This document shows, in pieces, positions 10,611 to 18,570 of a stretch of 48,185 bases of DNA. The notes beneath the pieces were generated by a model that saw nothing but the letters and a program-made list of their open reading frames with translations, searched no databases and had not been told where the DNA came from. The translations under genes and the position numbers were made by a program. How positions within the stretch are numbered: position 1 is the first letter of the stretch; each line of letters begins with the position of its first letter. Origin of the DNA: Streptomyces sp. MUM 203J (GTDB taxonomy: Bacteria > Actinomycetota > Actinomycetes > Streptomycetales > Streptomycetaceae); contig NZ_JADWYO010000051.1 in the NCBI RefSeq assembly GCF_022414595.1, positions 1-48,185 on the forward strand, given 5' to 3'.

Positions 10611-12761
10611 TCACGGCCCCGGGAGCGGGCGGCCCAGTGGGGCGGACGGGCGAGGCAGGGCGGACGGCACGGGCGGGCTCGGTGTGGCGGAGGGCTTGGG
10701 CAGGGCGGGCAGCGCCGGCAGAACGGCGAGGGCGGCGGTGGTCTGCTGCCGGGCACGGGCGTCGAGGCGGGCACCGGTGCCGCGCGCCCAGTGCGCCGCC
10801 TCGGTGGCGGACAGGGCCAGCAGCTGGGGCAGCAGGTCCCGGCACCGGCGCGCGACCCACGCGGTACCCGCGGTGGCCAGCCAGCGCAGTGTCTGCGCGC
10901 GGGTGGGCGGCGGCTGGTCCGGTGCGCGTACGGGGGCGGGGCCCCGCGCCAGGCCCCGCTCGGCCAGCAGGGCGTGGAACCCGGCGGCGACCAGGCGGTG
11001 GCCGCGCTCGTTCGGGTGCAGCCGGTCGGCGCTCCACAGGGACCAGTCCGCGGTCCAGCCGGCGTCGGCGAGGTGCAGGTGGACGGCGTCGTGGCGGGCG
11101 GACAGGGCGTGCACCACGCTGTTGACGGCCCGCTGGCGGCGGGCCAGGGGGCGGGCGAGAGGGGCCGGGAGGCGGAGCATGCGACCCGGGTCGGGCAGGC
11201 AGGCGGTCAGGAGGACGGCGCCCTGCCGGGACAGCCGCTGGAAGGCCTGGTCGAGGTCGGCGGTGATGCGGCCGATGTCGAAGGAGCTGCGCAGGGTGTC
11301 GTTGACGCCGACGATGACGGCGGCGAGGTCGGGGCGGTACGTGAGGGCGCGGGGTGTCTGGTCGGCCGCCACATCGTGGACGAGGGCGCCGCTGGTGGCG
11401 AGATTGCGGAACTCCACGGGGTGGGGGGTGAGGGCGGGTGCGAGGAGGGCGGCCCAGCCGCGGGGACCGGTGACGACGGGGTCGCCCACACCTTCGGTGA
11501 GGGAGTCGCCCAGGGCGGCGAAGCGCAGGGGTCGTTCCCCGGCGCCGCCGCGCGCGGACACCGGGGGCTCACCGTCCGGACGTCCGCGGAGCGGCCGAAC
11601 CACGGCGTTCGTCCTCGTACGCCGGACGGGCCGCACGGCCGGGGCGTCGTGCGCCGCGAGGAAGGCCGCGACGGAGCGGGGCCAGGAGAAGTGCTCCGCC
11701 CGGGCGCGGGCCGCCGCGCGGCGTTCCGGTTCCGGACGGGTGAGCAGGGTGCGTACCGCGGCCGCGAAGTCGTCCGGCGTGTCCCGCGCGGCCACGCCCG
11801 CCCCGGCCACGACCTCCGGCAGCGCGGACGAGGCGCTCACCACGACGGGCGTGCCGCAGGCCATCGCCTCCAGGGCGGCCAGCCCGAACGTCTCGGCGGG
11901 CCCGGGCGCCAGGCACACGTCGGCCGCCGCCTGGAGGTCCGCCACGGCGCCCGGTCCCGGGACGTGTCCGAGGAACTCGGCCGGCAGCCGCAGTTCGCGC
12001 GCCCGGCGCTCCAGGGCGCCGCGCAGCGGACCGTCCCCGGCGACGACGAGCCTGGCGTGAAGCCCCCGGGCGCGCAGCACGGCCAGGGTCTCCAGCGCCA
12101 TGCCCGGCCGTTTCTCGACGGACAGCCGGGAGCAGAGCAGCAGAAGCACGTCCGACCCGCGCGCGTGACGGGCGCGCAGAGCGGGGTCCCGGCGGCAGGG
12201 GTGGCAGCGGAGCAGGTCCACGCCGAGGGGCGCGCGGACGATGTTGCGCGCGCCGATCCGTACGAACTCCTGTTCCGCCCAGCGGGTGGTGCAGACGATC
12301 CGGCTGTACGCCCAGGCGCTGCGCCGGTTGAGCCGGTCCGCCGCGCGCGTGGCGGCGGCGGGCGGGACGCCCCAGGCGCGGAGCACCCCGTCGGCGGTCT
12401 CGTGGGAGACCATCACGGCCGGTACGCGCGCACGGCGGGCCCACTCGCCCGTCCAGCGCAGGGTCGTGCGGTCGGAGACCTCCAGGCGGTCGGGCGCCAG
12501 GTCCTCCAGGAGCCGCCGCAGTTCACGCCGCCCGGTCAGAACGCGGTAGCCGCCGCTGCCGGGCAGTTCCGGGCCGGGCAGGGTGACGACCCGTCCCTGG
12601 GGGGTGATCTCGTCACGCGCGTCCGGTCCTGGGACGACGAGGACGGGCTCGTGCCCTGCCGCGAGATAGCCCCGGCCCAGCTCGCCCAGGGCGGTCCGCA
12701 GCCCGCCGGAGGCGGGGCTCACGAAGTTCGCCAGCCGCACGATCCGCAGCCCGTCTCTCAC
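10611..12761 (-). CDS. GT4 glycosyltransferase fused to an SGNH/GDSL hydrolase
   Basis: One uninterrupted frame of 716 residues. It starts at GTG 12761, overlapping the stop of the preceding glycosyltransferase by four bases (GTGA). Residues 1-370 are a GT4-type GT-B enzyme: LANFVSPASGGLRTALGELG at the N-terminus, APLGVDLLR, LLLCSRLSVEKRPG and the PAETFGLAALEAMACGTPVV EX7E motif. A linker of about 40 residues follows. Then comes an SGNH hydrolase: FAALGDSLTEG (Ser420), GVND (Asn487) and DRLHP (Asp579, His582), with a Pro/Ala-rich tail. A possible internal GTG start at 11561 (residue 401) could also give the hydrolase alone, but there is no stop codon to end the glycosyltransferase first. Such a protein could build and then deacylate or trim a glycolipid. 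A sequencing frameshift that fused two genes is the main alternative. Confidence 0.82.
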   Translation of the reverse strand: MRDGLRIVRLANFVSPASGGLRTALGELGRGYLAAGHEPVLVVPGPDARDEITPQGRVVTLPGPELPGSGGYRVLTGRRELRRLLEDLAPDRLEVSDRTTLRWTGEWARRARVPAVMVSHETADGVLRAWGVPPAAATRAADRLNRRSAWAYSRIVCTTRWAEQEFVRIGARNIVRAPLGVDLLRCHPCRRDPALRARHARGSDVLLLLCSRLSVEKRPGMALETLAVLRARGLHARLVVAGDGPLRGALERRARELRLPAEFLGHVPGPGAVADLQAAADVCLAPGPAETFGLAALEAMACGTPVVVSASSALPEVVAGAGVAARDTPDDFAAAVRTLLTRPEPERRAAARARAEHFSWPRSVAAFLAAHDAPAVRPVRRTRTNAVVRPLRGRPDGEPPVSARGGAGERPLRFAALGDSLTEGVGDPVVTGPRGWAALLAPALTPHPVEFRNLATSGALVHDVAADQTPRALTYRPDLAAVIVGVNDTLRSSFDIGRITADLDQAFQRLSRQGAVLLTACLPDPGRMLRLPAPLARPLARRQRAVNSVVHALSARHDAVHLHLADAGWTADWSLWSADRLHPNERGHRLVAAGFHALLAERGLARGPAPVRAPDQPPPTRAQTLRWLATAGTAWVARRCRDLLPQLLALSATEAAHWARGTGARLDARARQQTTAALAVLPALPALPKPSATPSPPVPSALPRPSAPLGRPLPGP

Positions 12762-13885
12762 GCCGCCACCACCTCGCCGGCGCGGGCGTCCAGCACTTCG
12801 GCGTAGTGGCCGAGCAGGCGGTCGCCGATCGCCGTCCAGGTGCGGCCCGCCACGGAGGCCCGGGCCGCCGCGCCGTACGCCGTGCGGCAGGGCGGGTCGG
12901 CGGCGAGGGCCGCGACGGCGGCGCGGAGGGCGGACGGGTCGTGGGGCGGTACCAGCAGGCCGGTGGTTCCGTGCCGCACCAGGTCGAGCGGGCCGCCCGC
13001 GGCGGGGGCGACCACAGGAAGTCCGCCGGCCATGGCCTCCTGAACGGTCTGGCAGAACGTCTCGTACGGACCGGTGTGAGCGAACACGTCGAGCGAGGCG
13101 AAGATCCGCGCCAGGTCGTCCCCCGTGCGCCGGCCCAGGAACACCGCCCCGGGGAGGGCCGTGCGCAGCCCCGCCTCGCTGGGGCCGTCCCCGACGATCA
13201 CCACCCGTACGCCGGGCAGCCCGCACACCCCGGCCAGCAGCTCGACGCGCTTCTCCGGCGCGAGGCGCCCCACGTACCCGACCAGCAGCTCCCCGCCGGG
13301 TGCGAGGGCGCGGCGCAGCGCATCGTCGCGGCGGTCGGGCCGGAAGCGGTCGGTGTCGACACCCCGCGGCCACAACCGGACGCGCGGCACACCGTGGGCG
13401 GCGAGGTCCCGGGCGGCGGCCGTCGAGGGGGCGAGGGTCCGGTCGGCGGCGCTGTGCACGGCCCGCATGCGACGCCAGGCGGCGGCCTCGCCCGCGCCCA
13501 GGTAGGTGCGGGCGTAGCCGCCGAGGTCGGTCTGGTACACGGCGACGGCGGGCAGGCCCAGCCGGGTGGCCGCCGCCATGCCGCGCACCCCCAGCACGAA
13601 GGGGCTCGCCAGGTGGACGAGGTCGGGGCGGTGCGCGGCGATCGCGGCGCCCACGCGCCTGCTGGGCAGCGCGACCCGGACCTGGGGGTACCCGGGCAGT
13701 GGCACGGCGGGGACGCGGACCACCGGGCAGGGCGCCGGTTCCGCGTCGGCGGTCTCGGGGCCCGCGGGGGCGATCACGAGCGGCTCGTGTCCCCGGGCGG
13801 TGAGGTGCCGGGCGGTCTGGAGGGCGCAGTGGGCCACACCGTTGACATCGGGCGGGAAGGACTCGGTGACGATGACGACGCGCAT
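12758..13885 (-). CDS. GT4 glycosyltransferase, MgtA/PimB-like mannosyltransferase family
   Basis: A protein of 375 residues starting at ATG 13885 (MRVVIVTESFPPDVNGVA). Family features in order: the glycine-containing PDVNGV loop at residues 12-17, VYQTDLGGYA near 117, SxxT-type acceptor region around 150, VGYVGRLAPEKRVE at 202-215, VIVGDGPSEAGL near 229 and the nucleotide-sugar EX7E motif Glu275/Glu283. This profile fits GDP-mannose-dependent GT4 enzymes such as MgtA and PimB of actinobacteria, which add mannose to membrane lipids on the cytoplasmic face. The acceptor cannot be told from sequence. The gene is the first of a three-gene minus-strand operon, translationally coupled to the glycosyltransferase-SGNH fusion. 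Confidence 0.9.
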   Translation of the reverse strand: MRVVIVTESFPPDVNGVAHCALQTARHLTARGHEPLVIAPAGPETADAEPAPCPVVRVPAVPLPGYPQVRVALPSRRVGAAIAAHRPDLVHLASPFVLGVRGMAAATRLGLPAVAVYQTDLGGYARTYLGAGEAAAWRRMRAVHSAADRTLAPSTAAARDLAAHGVPRVRLWPRGVDTDRFRPDRRDDALRRALAPGGELLVGYVGRLAPEKRVELLAGVCGLPGVRVVIVGDGPSEAGLRTALPGAVFLGRRTGDDLARIFASLDVFAHTGPYETFCQTVQEAMAGGLPVVAPAAGGPLDLVRHGTTGLLVPPHDPSALRAAVAALAADPPCRTAYGAAARASVAGRTWTAIGDRLLGHYAEVLDARAGEVVAA

Positions 13886-14196
13886 ACCGGTGTTGTCGCC
13901 GCGCCCGGCGAGCCTCCGCCGACATGGATCTGTCGCCTCGGGGAACGTCCCATGAGCGTTTGGGCCCGCCCGGGGTCGCAGGGCGCCGGTGCCCGCGGCG
14001 CCCTGTGCGCGTGAGCCGCCGCGGGCCCCGGGCCACCCGCGCGAAGGCCGGCGGGCGAGCGGCGTCGCCCGCGTGCCTGATCATCCGCGGGCGGGAGCGC
14101 CGTACGCGTGCGGGCCGCCGTCGGCACGGGATCGCCGTGCGCGGGGACCGCCCCTCGCCCTCGGCCCTTCGTCCGCGGTGCCGCCGTCGTGTGCCC
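13886..14196. other. Intergenic region upstream of the glycosyltransferase operon
   Basis: These 311 bases lie between the stop of the HEAT-repeat gene and the start of the glycosyltransferase operon, both on the minus strand. They should contain the terminator of the first and the promoter of the second. No convincing coding frame, tRNA or clear promoter hexamers could be picked out. Confidence 0.4.
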
Positions 14197-15618
14197 TCAG
14201 ACGGTCGGCCGCTGCGGGTCGATCCTGCTGCGGACCGCCGTCTGCACCTCGTCCTCCTCGGCCGGGTCGGCGGCCAGGCGGCGCAGGCGTTCCGCGACGC
14301 GTACGTCTCCGGTCTCGGCGTGCAGGGCGGCGATCTCGCGGGTGGTCTCCTCGCAGTCCCAGAGGCACTCGACGGCGAAGCCGGTCGGGAACGAGGGGTC
14401 TGTCGCGGCGAGCGCGCGGGCGGTGCGGCCGCGCAGCTCGGAGGAGGCGGTCTCGCGGTAGATGTGCCGCAGGACGGGCGCGGCGCAGCTGATGCCGAGG
14501 CGCCCGGCGCCGTCGACGAGGGGGTAGAGGGAGGCCGCGTCGGGGCCGTCGGTGCGTACGGCCTGCCGGAGGGCGCCGAGGACGAGGGGGGAGTCCTGGG
14601 TGCCGCCCCGGGAGGCGAGAACGCCGCCTGCGGAGCTGCCGAGGGCGTCGGGCCGGTGGACCCAGCCGCGGGCGCGGTCGACGGCGGCCTCGCCGCACAT
14701 GCGCTCGAAGGCGCTGACGGCGGCGTCGGCCACGACGGGGGAGGGGCTGCTCGCGGCAGCCTCGATCAGGTCGAGCACGGCGGGGTCGCGCGCCTCGGCC
14801 AGGTAGTGCAGCGCGGCGCAGCGGGCGCCGTCGGCTCCACTGCCGGCGGCCTCCAGGATCAGTGGACGGTCGTCGGGGCCCGCCACGGCCGTGAGGCAGC
14901 GGGCGGCGGGACCGTGCAGGAGCGCGCCACGCTCCTCCAGGCCCTGCTGGGCCCAGTCGAAGACGGCCTGGACGCTCCAGCCCGGGCGGGGCCCGCTGGG
15001 TCGCATCTGGCGCTGCCACCGGTCGAAGGAGCCGCGTTCCACGGCGGCGCGCACCCGGGCACCGACCGCCTCGCGGGGGTCCTCGGCCCACAGCCGCCAG
15101 GGGCGCGGCTCGAACGCGTCGCGCACCGCGGCGGTCAGTTCGGCGTCGCCCTCGGCGGTCGCGGGGAACCGGGCCAGCACGAGGTCGGCCAGGGCGCGCA
15201 GGGCGGTGTCCTCGTCGCGCAGGGCCAGCTCGTCGAGCGCCCAGGTCCAGTTCGCTCCGGTCGCGGCGTAGCGGCGCAGCAGCAGGAGCGCGTCGCGGCG
15301 GCCGTACGAGGCGAGGTGGCCCAGGACGGCCAGGGCGAGCCCGGTCCGTGACTCCTCGGGATCCAGCTGGTCCTCGGGCCCGAGGAGGTGGGCCTCGACC
15401 GCCTCCAGACCGCCGTGCAGGTCCAGGTAGAGGCGGGCGTAGTAGAGGGAGCGGTTCTCGACCTGCCAGTCGCGGCGAGGGTCGTTCAGGACGCAGTGGT
15501 CGAGGGCCGCGAGGGCTTCGGCGCGGGGGGCGGCGAGCGCGTGCAGCGTGCCGTCGCCGCGTCCCCTCTGGAGTAGGCCGAGCAGGGTGCCGCTCGGCGC
15601 TATGACTGGTTCGAACAT
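14197..15618 (-). CDS. HEAT-repeat protein
   Basis: A protein of 473 residues starting at ATG 15618 behind GAGG. It is almost wholly helical with repeated helix pairs, for example LALAVLGHLASYGRRDALLLLRRY, ARCAALHYLAEARDPAVLDLIEAAA and PVVADAAVSAFERM (each run quoted in part). Such alpha-solenoid repeats bind other proteins. The N-terminal 55 residues do not fit the repeat. There is no signal peptide or membrane segment, so it should be cytoplasmic. Upstream on the same strand lie a candidate Cys-rich mini-gene and an ankyrin-repeat gene, another binding-scaffold type. No catalytic motif was found and the function is unknown; a maturation or scaffold role for the mini-gene product is only a guess. 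Confidence 0.82.
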   Translation of the reverse strand: MFEPVIAPSGTLLGLLQRGRGDGTLHALAAPRAEALAALDHCVLNDPRRDWQVENRSLYYARLYLDLHGGLEAVEAHLLGPEDQLDPEESRTGLALAVLGHLASYGRRDALLLLRRYAATGANWTWALDELALRDEDTALRALADLVLARFPATAEGDAELTAAVRDAFEPRPWRLWAEDPREAVGARVRAAVERGSFDRWQRQMRPSGPRPGWSVQAVFDWAQQGLEERGALLHGPAARCLTAVAGPDDRPLILEAAGSGADGARCAALHYLAEARDPAVLDLIEAAASSPSPVVADAAVSAFERMCGEAAVDRARGWVHRPDALGSSAGGVLASRGGTQDSPLVLGALRQAVRTDGPDAASLYPLVDGAGRLGISCAAPVLRHIYRETASSELRGRTARALAATDPSFPTGFAVECLWDCEETTREIAALHAETGDVRVAERLRRLAADPAEEDEVQTAVRSRIDPQRPTV

Positions 15619-15690
15619 GGAAAATGCCTCACATCAAGCTGTCGACGTAGCCGGGGTCCACTGGCGGGATGGCCGGGATGGGGTGGCCGG

Positions 15691-15804
15691 CTAGGCCACG
15701 CAGCAACATGAGGAGCCGCCCGTCGTCTTCTGCCTGGTGTCGACCATTTTCCTTGCCTCGTCCTTCTTCTCCGCGTGACCACTGGTGGGCCTCGTCGTCG
15801 TCAT
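15691..15804 (-). CDS. Candidate small gene ending in Cys-Cys-Cys-Val-Ala
   Basis: A short frame of 37 codons from ATG 15804 to a TAG at 15691. It is charged and hydrophilic at first, then ends KTTGGSSCCCVA. A likelier start is the internal ATG at 15747, preceded by GAGGCAAGGAAA, which gives the 18-residue MVDTRQKTTGGSSCCCVA. A third in-frame ATG at 15837 is preceded directly by a stop. It lies between the ankyrin gene and the HEAT gene, on the same strand, 73 bases before the latter. Three adjacent Cys codons near the end suggest either a cysteine-responsive leader peptide or a tiny metal-binding or modified-peptide precursor. A double Gly before SSCCC resembles a leader/core boundary, but that is inference. 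There is no proof that it is translated. Confidence 0.45.
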   Translation of the reverse strand: MTTTRPTSGHAEKKDEARKMVDTRQKTTGGSSCCCVA

Positions 15805-15884
15805 GATGACCCAGCGGTTTCGCCGCCGCGACCACATTTACGGCGCTGTGTGCACCGGGTGTCCATGCCCCGTACGGGCCCGGT

Positions 15885-16289
15885 TCACCGGGCTGCGAAC
15901 AGCTCCAGGAGGTCTGTCTTCCCAAACATCCGCGCCGTATCCACAGCTGACGGAGCGCCGGCTTCCGGATCGGCGCCGCCGGCGAGGAGGGCGCGGATCA
16001 CGGCGCCCTCGCCCTTGAAGACGGCTCCGGCGAGCGGGGTCTGGCCGCGGTCGTTGGCCCGGTCCGGGTCGGCCCCGCGCGCAAGGAGGGCGGAGACGGT
16101 CTCGGCATGGCCGTGGTAGGCGGCGAGCATGACGAGCGTGTGGCCCTGCTCGTTGGCGAGGTCCACGGGGGCGCCCGCGTCGGCGTAGGCGGCGAGAGCC
16201 TCGGCCTCACCGGCGCGGGCGAGGTCGAAGAGCCTGGAGGCGAGGGCGACGACCTCGGGGTCGGGCGTCTGATCGCTCGTGCCGCTCAT
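15885..16289 (-). CDS. Ankyrin-repeat protein
   Basis: A protein of 134 residues starting at ATG 16289 (MSGTSDQTPDPEVVALASRL), with a GGAAGG ribosome site about 11 bases upstream. A longer frame reaching 16361 has a basic, low-complexity N-terminus and was not preferred. Three to four ankyrin repeats are visible: RLFDLARAGEAEALAAYADAG, NEQGHTLVMLAAYHGHAETV, NDRGQTPLAGAVFKGEGAVI and the capping PSAVDTARMFGKTDLLELF (runs given in part). Small ankyrin proteins of this type are common in Streptomyces and bind partner proteins; the partner is unknown. The product has no signal peptide. It faces away from the FtsK-like pair and may share a transcript with the mini-gene and HEAT gene downstream. Confidence 0.88.
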   Translation of the reverse strand: MSGTSDQTPDPEVVALASRLFDLARAGEAEALAAYADAGAPVDLANEQGHTLVMLAAYHGHAETVSALLARGADPDRANDRGQTPLAGAVFKGEGAVIRALLAGGADPEAGAPSAVDTARMFGKTDLLELFAAR

Positions 16290-16585
16290 GCGCGGGCCAC
16301 CTTCCTTCTGTCTGCTTCTGTCCTGCTGTCCACGGCCCCGTACGGCGGATGAGCCGGACATCTGCCGAGGTCAGCCGTACGAGTGAACCGACAGGGTACT
16401 GCCCGCGCGAGCCGTGTTCGAGGTGCCCTCCGGAGGCCTGCGGCATGCCCGCGACCGGACGCCGACGTGCGCTGGTCGAGTGAAAACAACGATTTTTCAC
16501 CCATTCGCACCTTTTGCTATTTAGATACCTCCCGTGAGCCTGGAATGACTCATGGTGACTGTCCCTTCAACCAGGAGAACCGCTC
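16290..16585. promoter_or_regulatory. AT-rich divergent promoter region
   Basis: This 296-base gap lies between the leftward ankyrin gene and the rightward small membrane protein gene. Positions 16480-16530 are clearly richer in A and T than anything nearby (TTTTTCACCCATTCGCACC then TTTTGCTATTTAGATACC), which marks a likely promoter for the rightward pair. I could not fix a -35/-10 pair with confidence. Confidence 0.4.
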
Positions 16586-16780
16586 ATGATCCTGTCGATC
16601 TCCGGCGTGGTACTGCTCGGCATCATCGTCTTCCTCTTCTTCAAGAGAGACGGGCTCAAGGCCTCCCACGCCATCGTCTGCGCCCTCTTCGGCTTCTACC
16701 TCGCCGGTACGGCCATCGCCCCGAGCATCACGGCGGGCGGCCAGAGCCTGGCGAGCCTGCTGGGCGGCATCAGCTTCTGA
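16586..16780 (+). CDS. Small membrane protein paired with an FtsK-like gene
   Basis: A protein of 64 residues starting at ATG 16586 behind an excellent CCAGGAG site. It has one hydrophobic segment at residues 1-19 (SGVVLLGIIVFLFF), a charged turn KRDGLKAS, and a second at about 28-48, then a Gly/Ser tail ending LASLLGGISF. It is thus a two-helix membrane hairpin. The next gene, an FtsK-like ATPase, follows after 76 bases with its own strong ribosome site. Pairs of a small membrane protein and an FtsK/TraB-like protein are known from Streptomyces chromosomes and integrative plasmids. The exact role is unknown. Confidence 0.85.
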   Translation: MILSISGVVLLGIIVFLFFKRDGLKASHAIVCALFGFYLAGTAIAPSITAGGQSLASLLGGISF

Positions 16781-16856
16781 CGCCGACTCCACACCGGCGC
16801 TCCTCCCCCTCCCTCCCCTCCACGACCCGCAGCAGCGACACGTACCAGGAGACGAC

Positions 16857-18434
16857 GTGGCCCGGCGAGCACTCCCCCGCATCCTGACCAGCGGCAGCGT
16901 CCCGCTCGCCCGTGGCCGAGAGCTCGTGCGCTCGGCCGGTGACGGCGCCACGGACGTCCTGCACCCGCTGATCACCATCGGCCGGGGGCTGCGGAAGCTC
17001 GCAGCGGCCGGCCGCGCCAGATGGGCGGCGACCCCCAAGGAGCGGCGCGGTCCCACGCTGCTCCTGGCGGCCGTATGCGTTCTGGGCGTGGCACTCATGC
17101 CGTACGGGCCGCTGCTCGCGCTCATGGCGGTGATGGCCGTGGCGGCGTGGAAGGGGCGGGAGCGCCCCGTGGTGAAGACGGGCCCCGACGAGGCCGAGAC
17201 GGAGCGGCTGCGGGCGCTGTACGAGGCGCTGGTGCCGTATTTCTCGGTCCCCGAGGACCCGAGCCCGCGCTACGCGCACGGGGGCGCGTGGAGCGGGGTG
17301 TTCAGCGACTTCGTGTTCGACGGTGACGGGCGGCTCACCCGGCTGCGCATCGCCTACCCGGCGTACTTCCCGGACGGGGAGCCGGAGGCCCGGGCCCGCG
17401 TGGAGCAGGTGCTGCACGCCAAGTCGGGGCGTGGCCGGGAGTACCTGTTCGACTGGGACGAGGAGGGCAACGAACTCGCGGTGCGGGTGCTGCCCGCGCT
17501 GCCGACGTCGATCGCGGCGCAGCGGTTCGTGACCGTGCCGGGTGAGACGGTGCTGGGCTTCACGGACGAGCAGTCGGTGCAGCGGACCGTGCCGGTACGG
17601 GACGGGAGCGGGGGTTCCGGGTCGCGGGACGCACCCCCGGTGGTGTGGCGGACCGGGCCCCGGTCGACGGAACCGCACCTGCTGGTGGTGGGCCAGCCGG
17701 GGAGCGGGACCAGCACGCTGCTGCGGTCGGTCGCGCTGCAGGCGCTCCAGCACGCGGGGGATGTGCTGGTGGTGGAGGGCGGAGGGGCCGGTGAGTACGT
17801 GTGTCTGGCCGGGCGTGAGGGGGTGGTGGCCGTCGAGTGCGGGCTGCCGGGGGCACTGCGGGCCCTGGAGTGGGCGGCGCACGAGACGGAACGGAGGCTG
17901 GCGGCGGCCCATCGCGCGCGTGAGGCGGGTGAACCGGTGCCGAGCGCGGCGCGGCGCCCGCTGTGGGTACTGGTGGACCGGCTGAGTGTGCTGGGCGACC
18001 TGGCGGCGGCCGAGGGGCGGCCGGACCCGCAGGAGCTTCTGCGGGTGCCGCTGCGCCATGGGCGCGCGGCGCATGTGACGGTGGTCGTGGCGGAGCAGTT
18101 CGACACCGTCGGGGCGCTGAGCGAGACGGTGCGGTCCCAGACGCGGGCGCGCGTGACGCTCGGCTGGGCGCCGCCCGATCATGTGGCGGCGGTGCTGGGC
18201 GCGGCGGCCAGGACGACCCTTCCGCCGGACGTCCCACCGGGGCGGGGGTACGCGCGGCTGGGGGCGGGGGCGGTGCTGCGGCTCCAGGTGCCGGCGACGC
18301 CCGACCCGTACGACGACACCGCGGTGGAGGCCCATCGGCAGGCGGTGCTGGCGCTGCTGCCCGAGCACCACACCCAGGAGAACCTGCCGCCGGTCAAGGC
18401 GCTGGCCCCGGTGGACCCCGGCGCGTCGGCCTGA
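16857..18434 (+). CDS. FtsK-like P-loop protein with altered Walker A motif
   Basis: A protein of 525 residues starting at GTG 16857 behind CCAGGAG. A membrane hairpin lies at about residues 66-98. A middle domain spans about 110-250. An FtsK/SpoIIIE-type nucleotide-binding core follows from about 270: LLVVGQPGSGTSTLLRSVA, then PLWVLVDRLSVL as a Walker B-like strand, HVTVVVAEQFDTVGALSETV and a sensor-like TRARVTLGWA. The P-loop reads G-Q-P-G-S-G-T-S (279-286): Thr285 stands where the ATP-binding Lys belongs, and the Walker B strand ends in D-R rather than D-D/E. The protein may therefore bind nucleotide poorly and act as a scaffold. It resembles the translocation proteins of actinobacterial conjugation, but no integrase or other element genes are nearby. 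Confidence 0.75.
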   Translation: MARRALPRILTSGSVPLARGRELVRSAGDGATDVLHPLITIGRGLRKLAAAGRARWAATPKERRGPTLLLAAVCVLGVALMPYGPLLALMAVMAVAAWKGRERPVVKTGPDEAETERLRALYEALVPYFSVPEDPSPRYAHGGAWSGVFSDFVFDGDGRLTRLRIAYPAYFPDGEPEARARVEQVLHAKSGRGREYLFDWDEEGNELAVRVLPALPTSIAAQRFVTVPGETVLGFTDEQSVQRTVPVRDGSGGSGSRDAPPVVWRTGPRSTEPHLLVVGQPGSGTSTLLRSVALQALQHAGDVLVVEGGGAGEYVCLAGREGVVAVECGLPGALRALEWAAHETERRLAAAHRAREAGEPVPSAARRPLWVLVDRLSVLGDLAAAEGRPDPQELLRVPLRHGRAAHVTVVVAEQFDTVGALSETVRSQTRARVTLGWAPPDHVAAVLGAAARTTLPPDVPPGRGYARLGAGAVLRLQVPATPDPYDDTAVEAHRQAVLALLPEHHTQENLPPVKALAPVDPGASA

Positions 18435-18500
18435 CGGCCGCCCCTGTCCCGTCCCTCCCGGTCCGGACCTGGACTCGCCCGGGCCCCGTGTCGCGCCTCG

Positions 18501-18543
18501 GGCGAGCCCCTCCCCCGCTCCTGCAGCGCGGGAGGGGCCCGCC
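18501..18543. terminator. Strong bidirectional terminator
   Basis: Two 19-base arms (18501-18519 and 18525-18543) pair with only two mismatches around a 5-base loop. The hairpin sits between the convergent FtsK-like and MocR genes, 66 and 28 bases from their stop codons. Confidence 0.75.
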
Positions 18544-18570
18544 CTCAAGCGCCCGACGGACCGAGCGCGC

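Noticed and set aside
12761..14084. Extension of the glycosyltransferase-SGNH frame to 14084
   Set aside because: The frame is open, but the added part runs antiphase through the preceding glycosyltransferase gene. The GTGA overlap at 12761 is the natural start.
16586..18434. Integrative conjugative element
   Set aside because: The FtsK-like gene and small membrane gene recall such elements, but no integrase, excisionase, replication gene or tRNA attachment site is near.
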